From the NCBI RefSeq assembly GCF_002754475.1, contig NZ_PEFL01000001.1:2356001-2420000 (forward strand): a stretch of 64,000 bases of DNA. The letters run 5' to 3'. Below, piece by piece: positions 42,929 to 55,200 of the stretch; position 1 is the stretch's first letter; every line of letters starts with the position of its first letter. This DNA comes from Comamonas sp. 26. Lineage in GTDB: Bacteria > Pseudomonadota > Gammaproteobacteria > Burkholderiales > Burkholderiaceae_C. A model generated the notes under the pieces. The model saw only the letters and a program-made list of their open reading frames with translations. It searched no databases and was not told the DNA's origin. Made by a program: the position numbers and the translations under genes.

Positions 42929-42973
42929 CTTGCCTTATTTGTGAATGCTTTTGTCATCACAAATATAAGCAAG
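42929..42973. promoter_or_regulatory. Long inverted repeat upstream of soxH
   Basis: Left arm CTTGCCTTATTTGTGA (42929–42944) and right arm TCACAAATATAAGCAAG (42957–42973) pair apart from a small indel, with a 12-base spacer. The right arm read on the minus strand contains CTTATATTT, the same half-site as in the palindrome at 41245. Likely a regulator site for soxHW. Confidence 0.5.
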
Positions 42974-43172
42974 TGGCAATATTTAACAGACGGCATCTTC
43001 CCTGATGACATCGAACCCACAGGAGACACCTTGTGTTCTGTGGGAATGAACTCGTAGAAATCGCAATAAAGTCGTACATCACCGGACTGCCCCTAGGCAG
43101 TCCAATTGGCTCTTTGCGCTTTAGCTGGTCGGTTTTGGGTTGGCAGTAACATGCCGCTCACACAATTCAGAC

Positions 43173-43202
43173 AAAAGGGTGCCATCGGCGCCCCTTTTTT
43201 GT
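43173..43202 (-). terminator. Rho-independent terminator after lapD
   Basis: On the minus strand GGGGCGCC–GAT–GGCACCC followed by TTTTG; 15 bases beyond the lapD stop. A and T tracts on both sides. Confidence 0.7.
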
Positions 43203-43216
43203 GAGAACGTCTTGCC

Positions 43217-45205
43217 TCAAGAAAAAAGTGTCAACGCATGATGCTTGCGCAACAACTCTTGCGCTTGCGCATTCACCGTGTCGGTCACCACCACCTGAAT
43301 GCCTAGCTGTGCAGCCGTTACGGCCATGGCTTCCAGCAAATGCAAGGCACCGGGGCTTTGCACAGACTGCTCAGCAAAACTGCCGCCCAGCTTCACATAG
43401 CGCACCGGCAAAGTGTGCAGTTTAGCCAGCACCATAGGCTGCTGATCCAGGCGGCGCAAACCCACGCCTACACCCAGCTCGGCCATGGATTGGCAAAAGT
43501 CAGTCATCTCACCAGGATAGGCCATCAACCCGTGCGTATCCAGCTCCAGGCACAGCAACGGCAGTCGCCGCTCCCACTTTGGGGCTTTCAGAATCTCATT
43601 CAAACGCCCCAGAAAATCTGGCTGCGCCAGTGATGGCAACGAGACACGAACAACCAGTTCAGCATCCCCTTCCTCCAACCAATCAAGCCCCAGTGCCACC
43701 GCACGCAAGTCGCAATCTGCCGACATGCCCAAGCGCACGGCTACGGGAAGAAACAGCGAGCCCATCAAGGCTTCACCCGTCGCAGTGCGCAGTGATAGAG
43801 ATGCCTCACAACGCCTTTTCATACCAGTATCTGTCGTGAAAAGCATGGGCTGCACGGTCAGTGACAGCGCATCCGGTGTTTCAAGCGATGCAATCAACGT
43901 CTGGCGCCACAAGGTCTCACCAGCCATGTTGGAGGCCACTTCCTCATCCCCATAAGCCACATATTCCACATCGGACTGACCCGAACTTTCGGCTCGCATC
44001 ACGCCATAGTCCAGCCGCGAGAGCACACCCGTCACCGAGCTTGAGGCCGTGTAATCGGTAAGTGCAAAGCTCCAGCGGCACCAGTGGCCGCCACTCAAGG
44101 TCAGGCGCATGGACTGCAGCACTTGACGAACTTCCAGCACCAGCGACATGGCCTCCGGCCCGGCCAATGAGGGCAGCAGCACAACAAAATCAGCGCCATT
44201 GAGACGTGCCAGTTGCGGACCGGAATCCGGGTGGGCACTGAGTACTTGGCTCACACGTTCACCGACCGACTTCAGCCATGTATCAGCACTAGCACGCGTC
44301 ATCTGGGCATTGAGTGCCAGCAAGTCGCGCTGACGGAACAGCATCACATAGCCATGTGCTGCCTCAGCATCCGCTCCGCTGAGGGCGCGATGCAGTTCAT
44401 TGACAAAGTACTTGCGGTTGGGCAGCAAAGTTACTGGGTCGCGGTTGACTTCCAGCTCCAGCGAATCGATACGCGCCATTTGCTCAAGCGCCGTCGCCTG
44501 CACGCGCTCACGCGTGTCTGCAATCGCACTGAGCACTGGGGCCAGTTCCGCCACCGCTGATTTCTGTGGAAGCAATGCCGGTACCGAAACAGACCCTGCC
44601 GACGTACGCCCAATACCTTGGACCTGCGCCTCAATCTCCTGTCTCAGCACCCGGCGAAACCATTGAAGCAGCAGCACCACAAACACCGTCCACCCGACAC
44701 CGGCCAGCACCACCAGGCTTGCCATGCGCACCGAACTGTTCCACAGCGCACTGCGCGCATATGCATCGTCCACCTCCAGCGTCAGCTGCCCCACCTGCTT
44801 CCAGCCATCACTAACCACCCGCTGCGCCTTGGGCGCGTGCAGCGGCAAGAGCTGGGAAAACCATTTCGGAGCACTATCACTACGCACACGCCTGCCCGTG
44901 TCTGCGCCGTCTGCATCCGAGCGCTGGCGCTCAAACAAGATCTGCCCTTCGGGGGAAGCCAGCGCAATCCGTTGAAACTGGCCGCTGTCATACAGCGCCG
45001 TCATCAATAACTCCCGCGTGATCGGATCCTGATTGGCCGGCTGAGACAGCGACAAGGCCAACGAGGATGCTGCATTCTCAGCTTCCGACTGCAACTGGCC
45101 GTCCAGATACTGGCGCGCAGAATCAATACTGAAGACCAGCGTGCCAGCCAGAATCGCCAGAATCGCCACCGTCACACTGATCAAAAGTTGTTTTAACAAA
45201 GACAT
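43217..45205 (-). CDS. lapD: Cyclic di-GMP receptor LapD-like (HAMP, degenerate GGDEF and EAL)
   Basis: A 662-residue inner-membrane protein: helix 1 (LLISVTVAILAILAGTLVFS), a periplasmic LapD/MoxY-type domain to about residue 155, helix 2 (VLAGVGWTVFVVLLLQW), a HAMP linker, a GGDEF domain (DPVTLLPNRKYFVNELHRAL) whose active site reads RLNGADFVVLLP instead of GGEEF, and an EAL domain without the catalytic EAL (RRCEASLSLR). Both enzyme domains are thus receptors only. In the known system LapD binds c-di-GMP with its EAL domain and holds LapG in the periplasm, so the adhesin is kept on the surface. It follows lapG by 45 bases. Confidence 0.9.
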   Translation of the reverse strand: MSLLKQLLISVTVAILAILAGTLVFSIDSARQYLDGQLQSEAENAASSLALSLSQPANQDPITRELLMTALYDSGQFQRIALASPEGQILFERQRSDADGADTGRRVRSDSAPKWFSQLLPLHAPKAQRVVSDGWKQVGQLTLEVDDAYARSALWNSSVRMASLVVLAGVGWTVFVVLLLQWFRRVLRQEIEAQVQGIGRTSAGSVSVPALLPQKSAVAELAPVLSAIADTRERVQATALEQMARIDSLELEVNRDPVTLLPNRKYFVNELHRALSGADAEAAHGYVMLFRQRDLLALNAQMTRASADTWLKSVGERVSQVLSAHPDSGPQLARLNGADFVVLLPSLAGPEAMSLVLEVRQVLQSMRLTLSGGHWCRWSFALTDYTASSSVTGVLSRLDYGVMRAESSGQSDVEYVAYGDEEVASNMAGETLWRQTLIASLETPDALSLTVQPMLFTTDTGMKRRCEASLSLRTATGEALMGSLFLPVAVRLGMSADCDLRAVALGLDWLEEGDAELVVRVSLPSLAQPDFLGRLNEILKAPKWERRLPLLCLELDTHGLMAYPGEMTDFCQSMAELGVGVGLRRLDQQPMVLAKLHTLPVRYVKLGGSFAEQSVQSPGALHLLEAMAVTAAQLGIQVVVTDTVNAQAQELLRKHHALTLFS

Positions 45206-45250
45206 CCTGCTTCCTCTACATGCCTTGTAAACAGAAATCGCATCCGAAAA

Positions 45251-46003
45251 TCACGGCAAAAATCCTTCCTGCTTCATTCGCTTCAGCAAATCCCGCCAAC
45301 GCGTAATGCGGTCTACCGACGAAGGCTGCGCCCCCCCCACATAAACCCCTTGCGCGTTAAAACTAAAAACAGGCGTCAGATCCTTACGCTGGCTGGATGG
45401 CAGCAAAAAATCCACCATGCTGTCCAGCACCAGCGGCTCGCCCGTGGGCGCCTCGTAGTAACCCAGCACCATATGTGCAATGCTTTGCGTGCTGCCCACC
45501 CCGCCCATGCGCGCCCGGACATAGATCAGCCGCAATTTGTCCCCTGGCACCCCAAGCCGCAGCAGCGAAAAATATTTGCCAATCACATAGTCCTCGCAAT
45601 CGCCCGCGCCCTTGCCCAACGTCTCCAGCGGCGTCGCCCAGTAATCCGGCTGTGCCCAGAGCATGCTGTCATCTGTCTGCACCACAGCGCGATTCCAGAA
45701 TTCATTGACGGCAGGCAACTGCTGCGACAACGGTCTGCTTTTCTGGGCCTTCAGCATCGCCAGCCACTGGCCCAGTCGCTGCACACCTGCCGCGCCATAA
45801 CGGGACTGCATACTGCTCTGCAAACGCCCTTCGTCAAAATCCAGGGCAACGGCATCCGACCTTGCCTGCAATGCCAAAGCGCCCAGCATTCCCGAGCCGA
45901 ACACAAGCATGCCTCTGCGTGACAGGCGCGGAAGTGTGCTCGCGAAATGCGGCAGCAGGAGGCTAGGCGAAGTGCTCAATTGAGTGACAGAAAAGCAAAC
46001 CAC
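45251..46003 (-). CDS. lapG: Periplasmic cysteine protease LapG (transglutaminase-like)
   Basis: A 250-residue protein of the LapG/DUF920 family. Triad residues: Cys136 in KGAGDCEDYVIGKYFSLLRL, His177 in QSIAHMVLGYYEAP and Asp194 in LVLDSMVDFLLP. The hydrophobic N-terminus (MLVFGSGMLGALALQA) is an export signal. Known LapG is calcium-dependent and cuts the N-terminus of LapA-type adhesins at a TAAG-like site, releasing them. The start is uncertain: GTG 46003 has no ribosome site, and ATG at residue 32 would still keep the signal. It lies between the adhesin and lapD. Confidence 0.88.
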   Translation of the reverse strand: MVCFSVTQLSTSPSLLLPHFASTLPRLSRRGMLVFGSGMLGALALQARSDAVALDFDEGRLQSSMQSRYGAAGVQRLGQWLAMLKAQKSRPLSQQLPAVNEFWNRAVVQTDDSMLWAQPDYWATPLETLGKGAGDCEDYVIGKYFSLLRLGVPGDKLRLIYVRARMGGVGSTQSIAHMVLGYYEAPTGEPLVLDSMVDFLLPSSQRKDLTPVFSFNAQGVYVGGAQPSSVDRITRWRDLLKRMKQEGFLP

Positions 46004-46211
46004 TCAAAGCAGAATTTAGCTTGAGCGCTTTTATATATTGTGTTTACTGCTATGAACTTTGAAGATTCGATGAGAACGCAATCAAGATTCAATGCTCACA
46101 AATGTAACCAATCATGCAAACGCTGGAAATGAGCCGCCATACCCGACTCGGCGAGGAGGCAGAAGACTTGATACTTCAAGAATTCTGCCTGACCTCAATC
46201 GTGCTCGCTTA

Positions 46212-49200
46212 TCAGCTGTGATCGATCTTGAGCTTGCCTTGATCAATCAGCTGCTTGATCATCGCGTTCTGGTCATGGCTCGTGCCCACCAGATCCACGC
46301 CCTCGACCAAGATCTTCTGGTTGAAGCCATTACCGTCCGCATCAAGTGCCCCGGCCGTCGAGACCTTGACCACCGTATCGATGGTCTTACCATCGGCTTC
46401 GGTGCGTGTCTCGAGGTGCAGGAACTTGCTCAGATCACTCGAAGCCTCTTCGCCTTGCAGCAGATCGGCCAGATCTAGCGCGTCGTTACCCGAGGCGCCG
46501 AAGTTCTTCACCACATCGGTAACCGGACGCGCCACCGTACCCGCATCGCCCTGATGCCAGACGAACAAATCGTCTTCGGCCGTGCCTAGCAGCGAGTCGC
46601 CGGACGACGTGCCGTGCACTTCATGGCTGCCAGTATCGGTACTCGACAAGGCCATGCGAGAAGCAGCCAGCGTCGTTGCGCCCGGTCCGGTCGCGTCGAT
46701 GCTGATGTCCAGGCTTGCCGTATCGGTATCGCCATCGGCCTGGGTCAGCTTGTACTCGAAGTGTTCTACCTTTCCTGCTCCGGCCGCGTTCGCGGTCGGC
46801 GTGTAGGTGTAGGAACCGTCGGCCTTGATCAGCAGAGAGCCGTAGCTGCCAGTGATCGTCGTACCACCCGATGCCGCATTGACCCAGGTCGAACCGTTGA
46901 ACACCGACAGCGTCGATGTCTCCCCCAACGTGACCAACGTGTCGTTAGACGTGACCGAGCCGGTGACGGCCGTGCTCGACCATTCGATAGTCGTCGCGCC
47001 GGGCACGATGGCCGCGAAGTCATCGAAGGCCACGGTCGCAGTATTGCTGGAGCCAGAGCCTGAATAGCCTTCATTCACTGTCAGCACGATACGGTACATC
47101 GCATTCGCGTCGAGCGCCGATGTGGTGATGGTGGTGGCGGCCGTGATGGAGCCACTTTGCCCATCGACCGTCGACCATGTAGTGCCGCCGTTGGTGCTCT
47201 TGACGAGCTGCCAGCTCGCATAATCCTGCCAGCCACTGGTCAGACCGCTGACGCTTGTCACCTTGAATTGCAGCGTGGTTCCCGCAGTAGAAACGGTATA
47301 GGTCGGCGTGGCCAGTTGCGCACTGCCCGAGCCCGAGCCATTGTTGTCCCTGAGCACCAAGGCACTCCCGCTGACCGAAGCATCCAGCGCCGAGCCATTG
47401 AGGGACGTGGACAGCCATTTCCCCAGGTCGGAGCGAAGCACGCTATTGCTCGTCAGGTCCGCTGTGTTCTTGTCCACCGTCGTCGTGCCGCTCACGAACT
47501 TCCACGCATAGCTATCACCGCTATTGAAATTCGCCAGCGTAGGATCAGTCGCCACGCTCTTAGACGTCAGCGTTGCGCTGTTCGTATCGTCGACCGCATG
47601 CGGCTTGCTGGTGAAGCTCGCGCTGCCGTCTGCCGTGCTGCTGCCGTCGGTAGCTACTGCAACGACCTTGATCTCATTGACTTTCACATTTTCAGGGACG
47701 GTCATGTTCAGACCGGTGATGGTGACAGCCTTGGTGACGGGATCAATGTTCACCGAATAACTGCCGTTGCTGGCCAATGGCAAGGACCAGTGAGTCGCAT
47801 CAATCTGGACTCCAGCGGACAGCGTGACGCCCTTTGGCACTTCCACAGTCACTTTGGTAATCGTCTCTGAATAATCCATATCCTGAGGCGTGGCCGTGAT
47901 CGTGACGGGATAAGTCGTTGCCGTCGTGTAAGTCACCTTGTTAATCAGATAGTCGTCATCCACACGAGGTGCGTCAAAGACGATCTGGCTGATCGTGCTT
48001 CCCGCTGGAACACTCAGTTTGAACTGAGTGTCCACCTTGTCGCTGCCGCCCTTGACGAATCCATAAAGACCGCTTGCGGCATTCGCAGAGCCGTCTGCGT
48101 TGTATCCCAGAACAACGGGCTTTTTCGCCTCGTCATACATCTGATAACGAGCCCATTCCCCTGAAGCCAGCCAAGCAAACTGCACCGTGATTGCCGTCAC
48201 AGGTATGTTGAATTGAATGGCCAAAGACTCAGAACCTGTAGAGTTGCGTCCAATTTCGGTCGAATCTCCTGACGCAGCACCACTGACACCGAAACCATCG
48301 TGATCCGTACCGGTCACCGTGCTCACAGTCCCTTTGGTTCCATTCACGTTGTACGCCGTCACGGTGTGGCCCGCATTGGACGTATTCACGCTGGTCGCAG
48401 TGATCGATGTGGTAACGGGCGTAGACCCTGTACCCACATTCACACTGACCACAGGGGTATCAGCCACTGGCGTCACATTAATATCGAGCGTGCTGGAGAG
48501 TCCTGTGTTGGTGGTGTAAGTCACGGTCGGCACAGTTCCGCTCCAGTCTTTACTGGGGGAAAAGCTGTAATTGCCATTGGCGGACATCGACAAAGAGCCA
48601 ATCACTTTTCCGGCCGAGTCAGTCACCGACACGACGCTTGTCCCAGCTATATAAGACACGCCATTAACGCTGAAGCTTGCTACGGCCAAAGAGCCATTCG
48701 TGCCATAGCCTGGGTCATTGACAAGCACATTGTCAGACACAGGTGTGTCCTCAAGAGTTGTCTTGGTATCTGGCATCGCATCGTTATCAATGATCGTGCT
48801 AGTAGCGGTGTCTTGAGCCCCCTTACTCAGAGGCCCAAAGCTACCATTTGTGTCGACAACACCACTAATTTTGACCACCAGTTGCTCTGCGTTTTCGGCA
48901 ACTGCATCATCGACCGTTTTGACCGTAAAAGTAGCTTGATGACTACCTCCGCTGATCGTTACTGAGGCCGGACGACCTGTAGTGTCGTTGTTGTTAGCAG
49001 CGTCACCACTCCACATCAGCACTACATTCACGCTCTTGCCCAAAGGCACGCTCACGTCGTTGCCATCCTTGTCCACTAGCTTGACTGTGTAAATAAGCTC
49101 GCCGCCTTCGGTGACCTGGCTCTTATCTACACTAATTACCGCAAATACTGGAGGTGGAGTGACGGTCACCGTGACCTTGGCGGTCTCGGGCGTGCCGTCG

Positions 49201-52200
49201 TCGGTTTTGACGGTGTAGTTGAACTCGGCCGCTCCGGTGTAGCCGGCATCCGCCTTGAAGCTCAGCTGTCCATCCGTGCCCAGCGTCACCGTGCCGTGAT
49301 CCACGGCCACGGCTGCTCCGCCGGCCGTGATAGCCGTGCCGTTGACGTGCGTGACCACCTTGTGGTTGCCTTCAAAGGCGTCGTTGGCCAGCACATCAAT
49401 TTTGACGCTCTGTCCGCTGGTGGTGCTGCCGCTGTCGTCGCTGGCGTCTTTTTCTGGCGCCACGTTGAGGTGGATGACTTGCGTCGTCGTGTTGCCCAGG
49501 GCGTCCTTGACCGTCACCGTGAAGCTGTCCGCTCCGTTGTAGTCGGCCTTGGGCGTGTAGCTCCAGTTGCCGTTGGCGTCGATGCTCGCCGTGCCGTGCT
49601 GCGCTGCTGCGCTGACGCTGTAAGGCGTGGTGCTGTCCAGCCCGTCCAGGTCGCTCGCTGTCAGCTTGCCGCTGATGGCTGCACCGTCTTCCGCTCCGTT
49701 GCCTGTGATCTGGCCGGTGACGCTGGTGCCGTTGGCACCCACGGTCACCGTGACCTTGGCGCTCTCGGGCGTGCCGTCGTCGGTTTTAGCGGTGTACGTG
49801 AACTCGGCCGCTCCGGTGTAGCCGGCATCCGCCTTGAAGCTCAGCTGTCCATCCGTGCCCAGCGTCACCGTGCCGTGATCCACGGCCACGGCTGCTCCGC
49901 CGGCCGTGATAGCCGTGCCGTTGACGTGCGTGACCACCTTGTGGTTGCCTTCAAAGGCGTCGTTGGCCAGCACATCAATTTTGACGCTCTGTCCGCTGGT
50001 GGTGCTGCCGCTGTCGTCGCTGGCGTCTTTTTCTGGCGCCACGTTGAGGTGGATGACTTGCGTCGTCGTGTTGCCCAGGGCGTCCTTGACCGTCACCGTG
50101 AAGCTGTCCGCTCCGTTGTAGTCGGCCTTGGGCGTGTAGCTCCAGTTGCCGTTGGCGTCGATGCTCGCCGTGCCGTGCTGCGCTGCTGCGCTGACGCTGT
50201 AAGGCGTGGTGCTGTCCAGCCCGTCCAGGTCGCTCGCTGTCAGCTTGCCGCTGATGGCTGCACCGTCTTCCGCTCCGTTGCCTGTGATCTGGCCGGTGAC
50301 GCTGGTGCCGTTGGCACCCACGGTCACCGTGACCTTGGCGCTCTCGGGCGTGCCGTCGTCGGTTTTAGCGGTGTACGTGAACTCGGCCGCTCCGGTGTAG
50401 CCGGCATCCGCCTTGAAGCTCAGCTGTCCATCCGTGCCCAGCGTCACCGTGCCGTGATCCACGGCCACGGCTGCTCCGCCGGCCGTGATAGCCGTGCCGT
50501 TGACGTGCGTGACCACTTTGTGGTTGCCTTCAAAGGCGTCGTTGGCCAGCACATCAATTTTGACGCTCTGTCCGCTGGTGGTGCTGCCGCTGTCGTCGCT
50601 GGCGTCTTTTTCTGGCGCCACGTTGAGGTGGATGACTTGCGTCGTCGTGTTGCCCAGGGCGTCCTTGACCGTCACCGTGAAGCTGTCCGCTCCGTTGTAG
50701 TCGGCCTTGGGCGTGTAGCTCCAGTTGCCGTTGGCGTCGATGCTCGCCGTGCCGTGCTGCGCTGCTGCGCTGACGCTGTAAGGCGTGGTGCTGTCCAGCC
50801 CGTCCAGGTCGCTCGCTGTCAGCTTGCCGCTGATGGCTGCACCGTCTTCCGCTCCGTTGCCTGTGATCTGGCCGGTGACGCTGGTGCCGTTGGCACCCAC
50901 GGTCACCGTGACCTTGGCGCTCTCGGGCGTGCCGTCGTCGGTTTTAGCGGTGTACGTGAACTCGGCCGCTCCGGTGTAGCCGGCATCCGCCTTGAAGCTC
51001 AGCTGTCCATCCGTGCCCAGCGTCACCGTGCCGTGATCCACGGCCACGGCTGCTCCGCCGGCCGTGATAGCCGTGCCGTTGACGTGCGTGACCACCTTGT
51101 GGTTGCCTTCAAAGGCGTCGTTGGCCAGCACATCAATTTTGACGCTCTGTCCGCTGGTGGTGCTGCCGCTGTCGTCGCTGGCGTCTTTTTCTGGCGCCAC
51201 GTTGAGGTGGATGACTTGCGTCGTCGTGTTGCCCAGGGCGTCCTTGACCGTCACCGTGAAGCTGTCCGCTCCGTTGTAGTCGGCCTTGGGCGTGTAGCTC
51301 CAGTTGCCGTTGGCGTCGATGCTCGCCGTGCCGTGCTGCGCTGCTGCGCTGACGCTGTAAGGCGTGGTGCTGTCCAGCCCGTCCAGGTCGCTCGCTGTCA
51401 GCTTGCCGCTGATGGCTGCACCGTCTTCCGCTCCGTTGCCTGTGATCTGGCCGGTGACGCTGGTGCCGTTGGCACCCACGGTCACCGTGACCTTGGCGCT
51501 CTCGGGCGTGCCGTCGTCGGTTTTAGCGGTGTACGTGAACTCGGCCGCTCCGGTGTAGCCGGCATCCGCCTTGAAGCTCAGCTGTCCATCCGTGCCCAGC
51601 GTCACCGTGCCGTGATCCACGGCCACGGCTGCTCCGCCGGCCGTGATAGCCGTGCCGTTGACGTGCGTGACCACCTTGTGGTTGCCTTCAAAGGCGTCGT
51701 TGGCCAGCACATCAATTTTGACGCTCTGTCCGCTGGTGGTGCTGCCGCTGTCGTCGCTGGCGTCTTTTTCTGGCGCCACGTTGAGGTGGATGACTTGCGT
51801 CGTCGTGTTGCCCAGGGCGTCCTTGACCGTCACCGTGAAGCTGTCCGCTCCGTTGTAGTCGGCCTTGGGCGTGTAGCTCCAGTTGCCGTTGGCGTCGATG
51901 CTCGCCGTGCCGTGCTGCGCTGCTGCGCTGACGCTGTAAGGCGTGGTGCTGTCCAGCCCGTCCAGGTCGCTCGCTGTCAGCTTGCCGCTGATGGCTGCAC
52001 CGTCTTCCGCTCCGTTGCCTGTGATCTGGCCGGTGACGCTGGTGCCGTTGGCACCCACGGTCACCGTGACCTTGGCGCTCTCGGGCGTGCCGTCGTCGGT
52101 TTTAGCGGTGTACGTGAACTCGGCCGCTCCGGTGTAGCCGGCATCCGCCTTGAAGCTCAGCTGTCCATCCGTGCCCAGCGTCACCGTGCCGTGATCCACG

Positions 52201-55200
52201 GCCACGGCTGCTCCGCCGGCCGTGATAGCCGTGCCGTTGACGTGCGTGACCACCTTGTGGTTGCCTTCAAAGGCGTCGTTGGCCAGCACATCAATTTTGA
52301 CGCTCTGTCCGCTGGTGGTGCTGCCGCTGTCGTCGCTGGCGTCTTTTTCTGGCGCCACGTTGAGGTGGATGACTTGCGTCGTCGTGTTGCCCAGGGCGTC
52401 CTTGACCGTCACCGTGAAGCTGTCCGCTCCGTTGTAGTCGGCCTTGGGCGTGTAGCTCCAGTTGCCGTTGGCGTCGATGCTCGCCGTGCCGTGCTGCGCT
52501 GCTGCGCTGACGCTGTAAGGCGTGGTGCTGTCCAGCCCGTCCAGGTCGCTCGCTGTCAGCTTGCCGCTGATGGCTGCACCGTCTTCCGCTCCGTTGCCTG
52601 TGATCTGGCCGGTGACGCTGGTGCCGTTGGCACCCACGGTCACCGTGACCTTGGCGCTCTCGGGCGTGCCGTCGTCGGTTTTAGCGGTGTACGTGAACTC
52701 GGCCGCTCCGGTGTAGCCGGCATCCGCCTTGAAGCTCAGCTGTCCATCCGTGCCCAGCGTCACCGTGCCGTGATCCACGGCCACGGCTGCTCCGCCGGCC
52801 GTGATAGCCGTGCCGTTGACGTGCGTGACCACCTTGTGGTTGCCTTCAAAGGCGTCGTTGGCCAGCACATCAATTTTGACGCTCTGTCCGCTGGTGGTGC
52901 TGCCGCTGTCGTCGCTGGCGTCTTTTTCTGGCGCCACGTTGAGGTGGATGACTTGCGTCGTCGTGTTGCCCAGGGCGTCCTTGACCGTCACCGTGAAGCT
53001 GTCCGCTCCGTTGTAGTCGGCCTTGGGCGTGTAGCTCCAGTTGCCGTTGGCGTCGATGCTCGCCGTGCCGTGCTGCGCTGCTGCGCTGACGCTGTAAGGC
53101 GTGGTGCTGTCCAGCCCGTCCAGGTCGCTCGCTGTCAGCTTGCCGCTGATGGCTGCACCGTCTTCCGCTCCGTTGCCTGTGATCTGGCCGGTGACGCTGG
53201 TGCCGTTGGCACCCACGGTCACCGTGACCTTGGCGCTCTCGGGCGTGCCGTCGTCGGTTTTAGCGGTGTACGTGAACTCGGCCGCTCCGGTGTAGCCGGC
53301 ATCCGCCTTGAAGCTCAGCTGTCCATCCGTGCCCAGCGTCACCGTGCCGTGATCCACGGCCACGGCTGCTCCGCCGGCCGTGATAGCCGTGCCGTTGACG
53401 TGCGTGACCACTTTGTGGTTGCCTTCAAAGGCGTCGTTGGCCAGCACATCAATTTTGACGCTCTGTCCGCTGGTGGTGCTGCCGCTGTCGTCGCTGGCGT
53501 CTTTTTCTGGCGCCACGTTGAGGTGGATGACTTGCGTCGTCGTGTTGCCCAGGGCGTCCTTGACCGTCACCGTGAAGCTGTCCGCTCCGTTGTAGTCGGC
53601 CTTGGGCGTGTAGCTCCAGTTGCCGTTGGCGTCGATGCTCGCCGTGCCGTGCTGCGCTGCTGCGCTGACGCTGTAAGGCGTGGTGCTGTCCAGCCCGTCC
53701 AGGTCGCTCGCTGTCAGCTTGCCGCTGATGGCTGCACCGTCTTCCGCTCCGTTGCCTGTGATCTGGCCGGTGACGCTGGTGCCGTTGGCACCCACGGTCA
53801 CCGTGACCTTGGCGCTCTCGGGCGTGCCGTCGTCGGTTTTAGCGGTGTACGTGAACTCGGCCGCTCCGGTGTAGCCGGCATCCGCCTTGAAGCTCAGCTG
53901 TCCATCCGTGCCCAGCGTCACCGTGCCGTGATCCACGGCCACGGCTGCTCCGCCGGCCGTGATAGCCGTGCCGTTGACGTGCGTGACCACCTTGTGGTTG
54001 CCTTCAAAGGCGTCGTTGGCCAGCACATCAATTTTGACGCTCTGTCCGCTGGTGGTGCTGCCGCTGTCGTCGCTGGCGTCTTTTTCTGGCGCCACGTTGA
54101 GGTGGATGACTTGCGTCGTCGTGTTGCCCAGGGCGTCCTTGACCGTCACCGTGAAGCTGTCCGCTCCGTTGTAGTCGGCCTTGGGCGTGTAGCTCCAGTT
54201 GCCGTTGGCGTCGATGCTCGCCGTGCCGTGCTGCGCTGCTGCGCTGACGCTGTAAGGCGTGGTGCTGTCCAGCCCGTCCAGGTCGCTCGCTGTCAGCTTG
54301 CCGCTGATGGCTGCACCGTCTTCCGCTCCGTTGCCTGTGATCTGGCCGGTGACGCTGGTGCCGTTGGCACCCACGGTCACCGTGACCTTGGCGCTCTCGG
54401 GCGTGCCGTCGTCGGTTTTAGCGGTGTACGTGAACTCGGCCGCTCCGGTGTAGCCGGCATCCGCCTTGAAGCTCAGCTGTCCATCCGTGCCCAGCGTCAC
54501 CGTGCCGTGATCCACGGCCACGGCTGCTCCGCCGGCCGTGATAGCCGTGCCGTTGACGTGCGTGACCACCTTGTGGTTGCCTTCAAAGGCGTCGTTGGCC
54601 AGCACATCAATTTTGACGCTCTGTCCGCTGGTGGTGCTGCCGCTGTCGTCGCTGGCGTCTTTTTCTGGCGCCACGTTGAGGTGGATGACTTGCGTCGTCG
54701 TGTTGCCCAGGGCGTCCTTGACCGTCACCGTGAAGCTGTCCGCTCCGTTGTAGTCGGCCTTGGGCGTGTAGCTCCAGTTGCCGTTGGCGTCGATGCTCGC
54801 CGTGCCGTGCTGCGCTGCTGCGCTGACGCTGTAAGGCGTGGTGCTGTCCAGCCCGTCCAGGTCGCTCGCTGTCAGCTTGCCGCTGATGGCTGCACCGTCT
54901 TCCGCTCCGTTGCCTGTGATCTGGCCGGTGACGCTGGTGCCGTTGGCACCCACGGTCACCGTGACCTTGGCGCTCTCGGGCGTGCCGTCGTCGGTTTTAG
55001 CGGTGTACGTGAACTCGGCCGCTCCGGTGTAGCCGGCATCCGCCTTGAAGCTCAGCTGTCCATCCGTGCCCAGCGTCACCGTGCCGTGATCCACGGCCAC
55101 GGCTGCTCCGCCGGCCGTGATAGCCGTGCCGTTGACGTGCGTGACCACCTTGTGGTTGCCTTCAAAGGCGTCGTTGGCCAGCACATCAATTTTGACGCTC

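Larger units (their letters stand above)
42873..43216. other. 344-base gap: soxH promoter region and lapD terminator
   Basis: No gene seen. It contains the inverted repeat at 42929–42973, an 8-bp perfect hairpin at 43084–43103 (GGACTGCC–CCTA–GGCAGTCC) of unknown role, and the terminator at 43173–43202. Confidence 0.55.
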
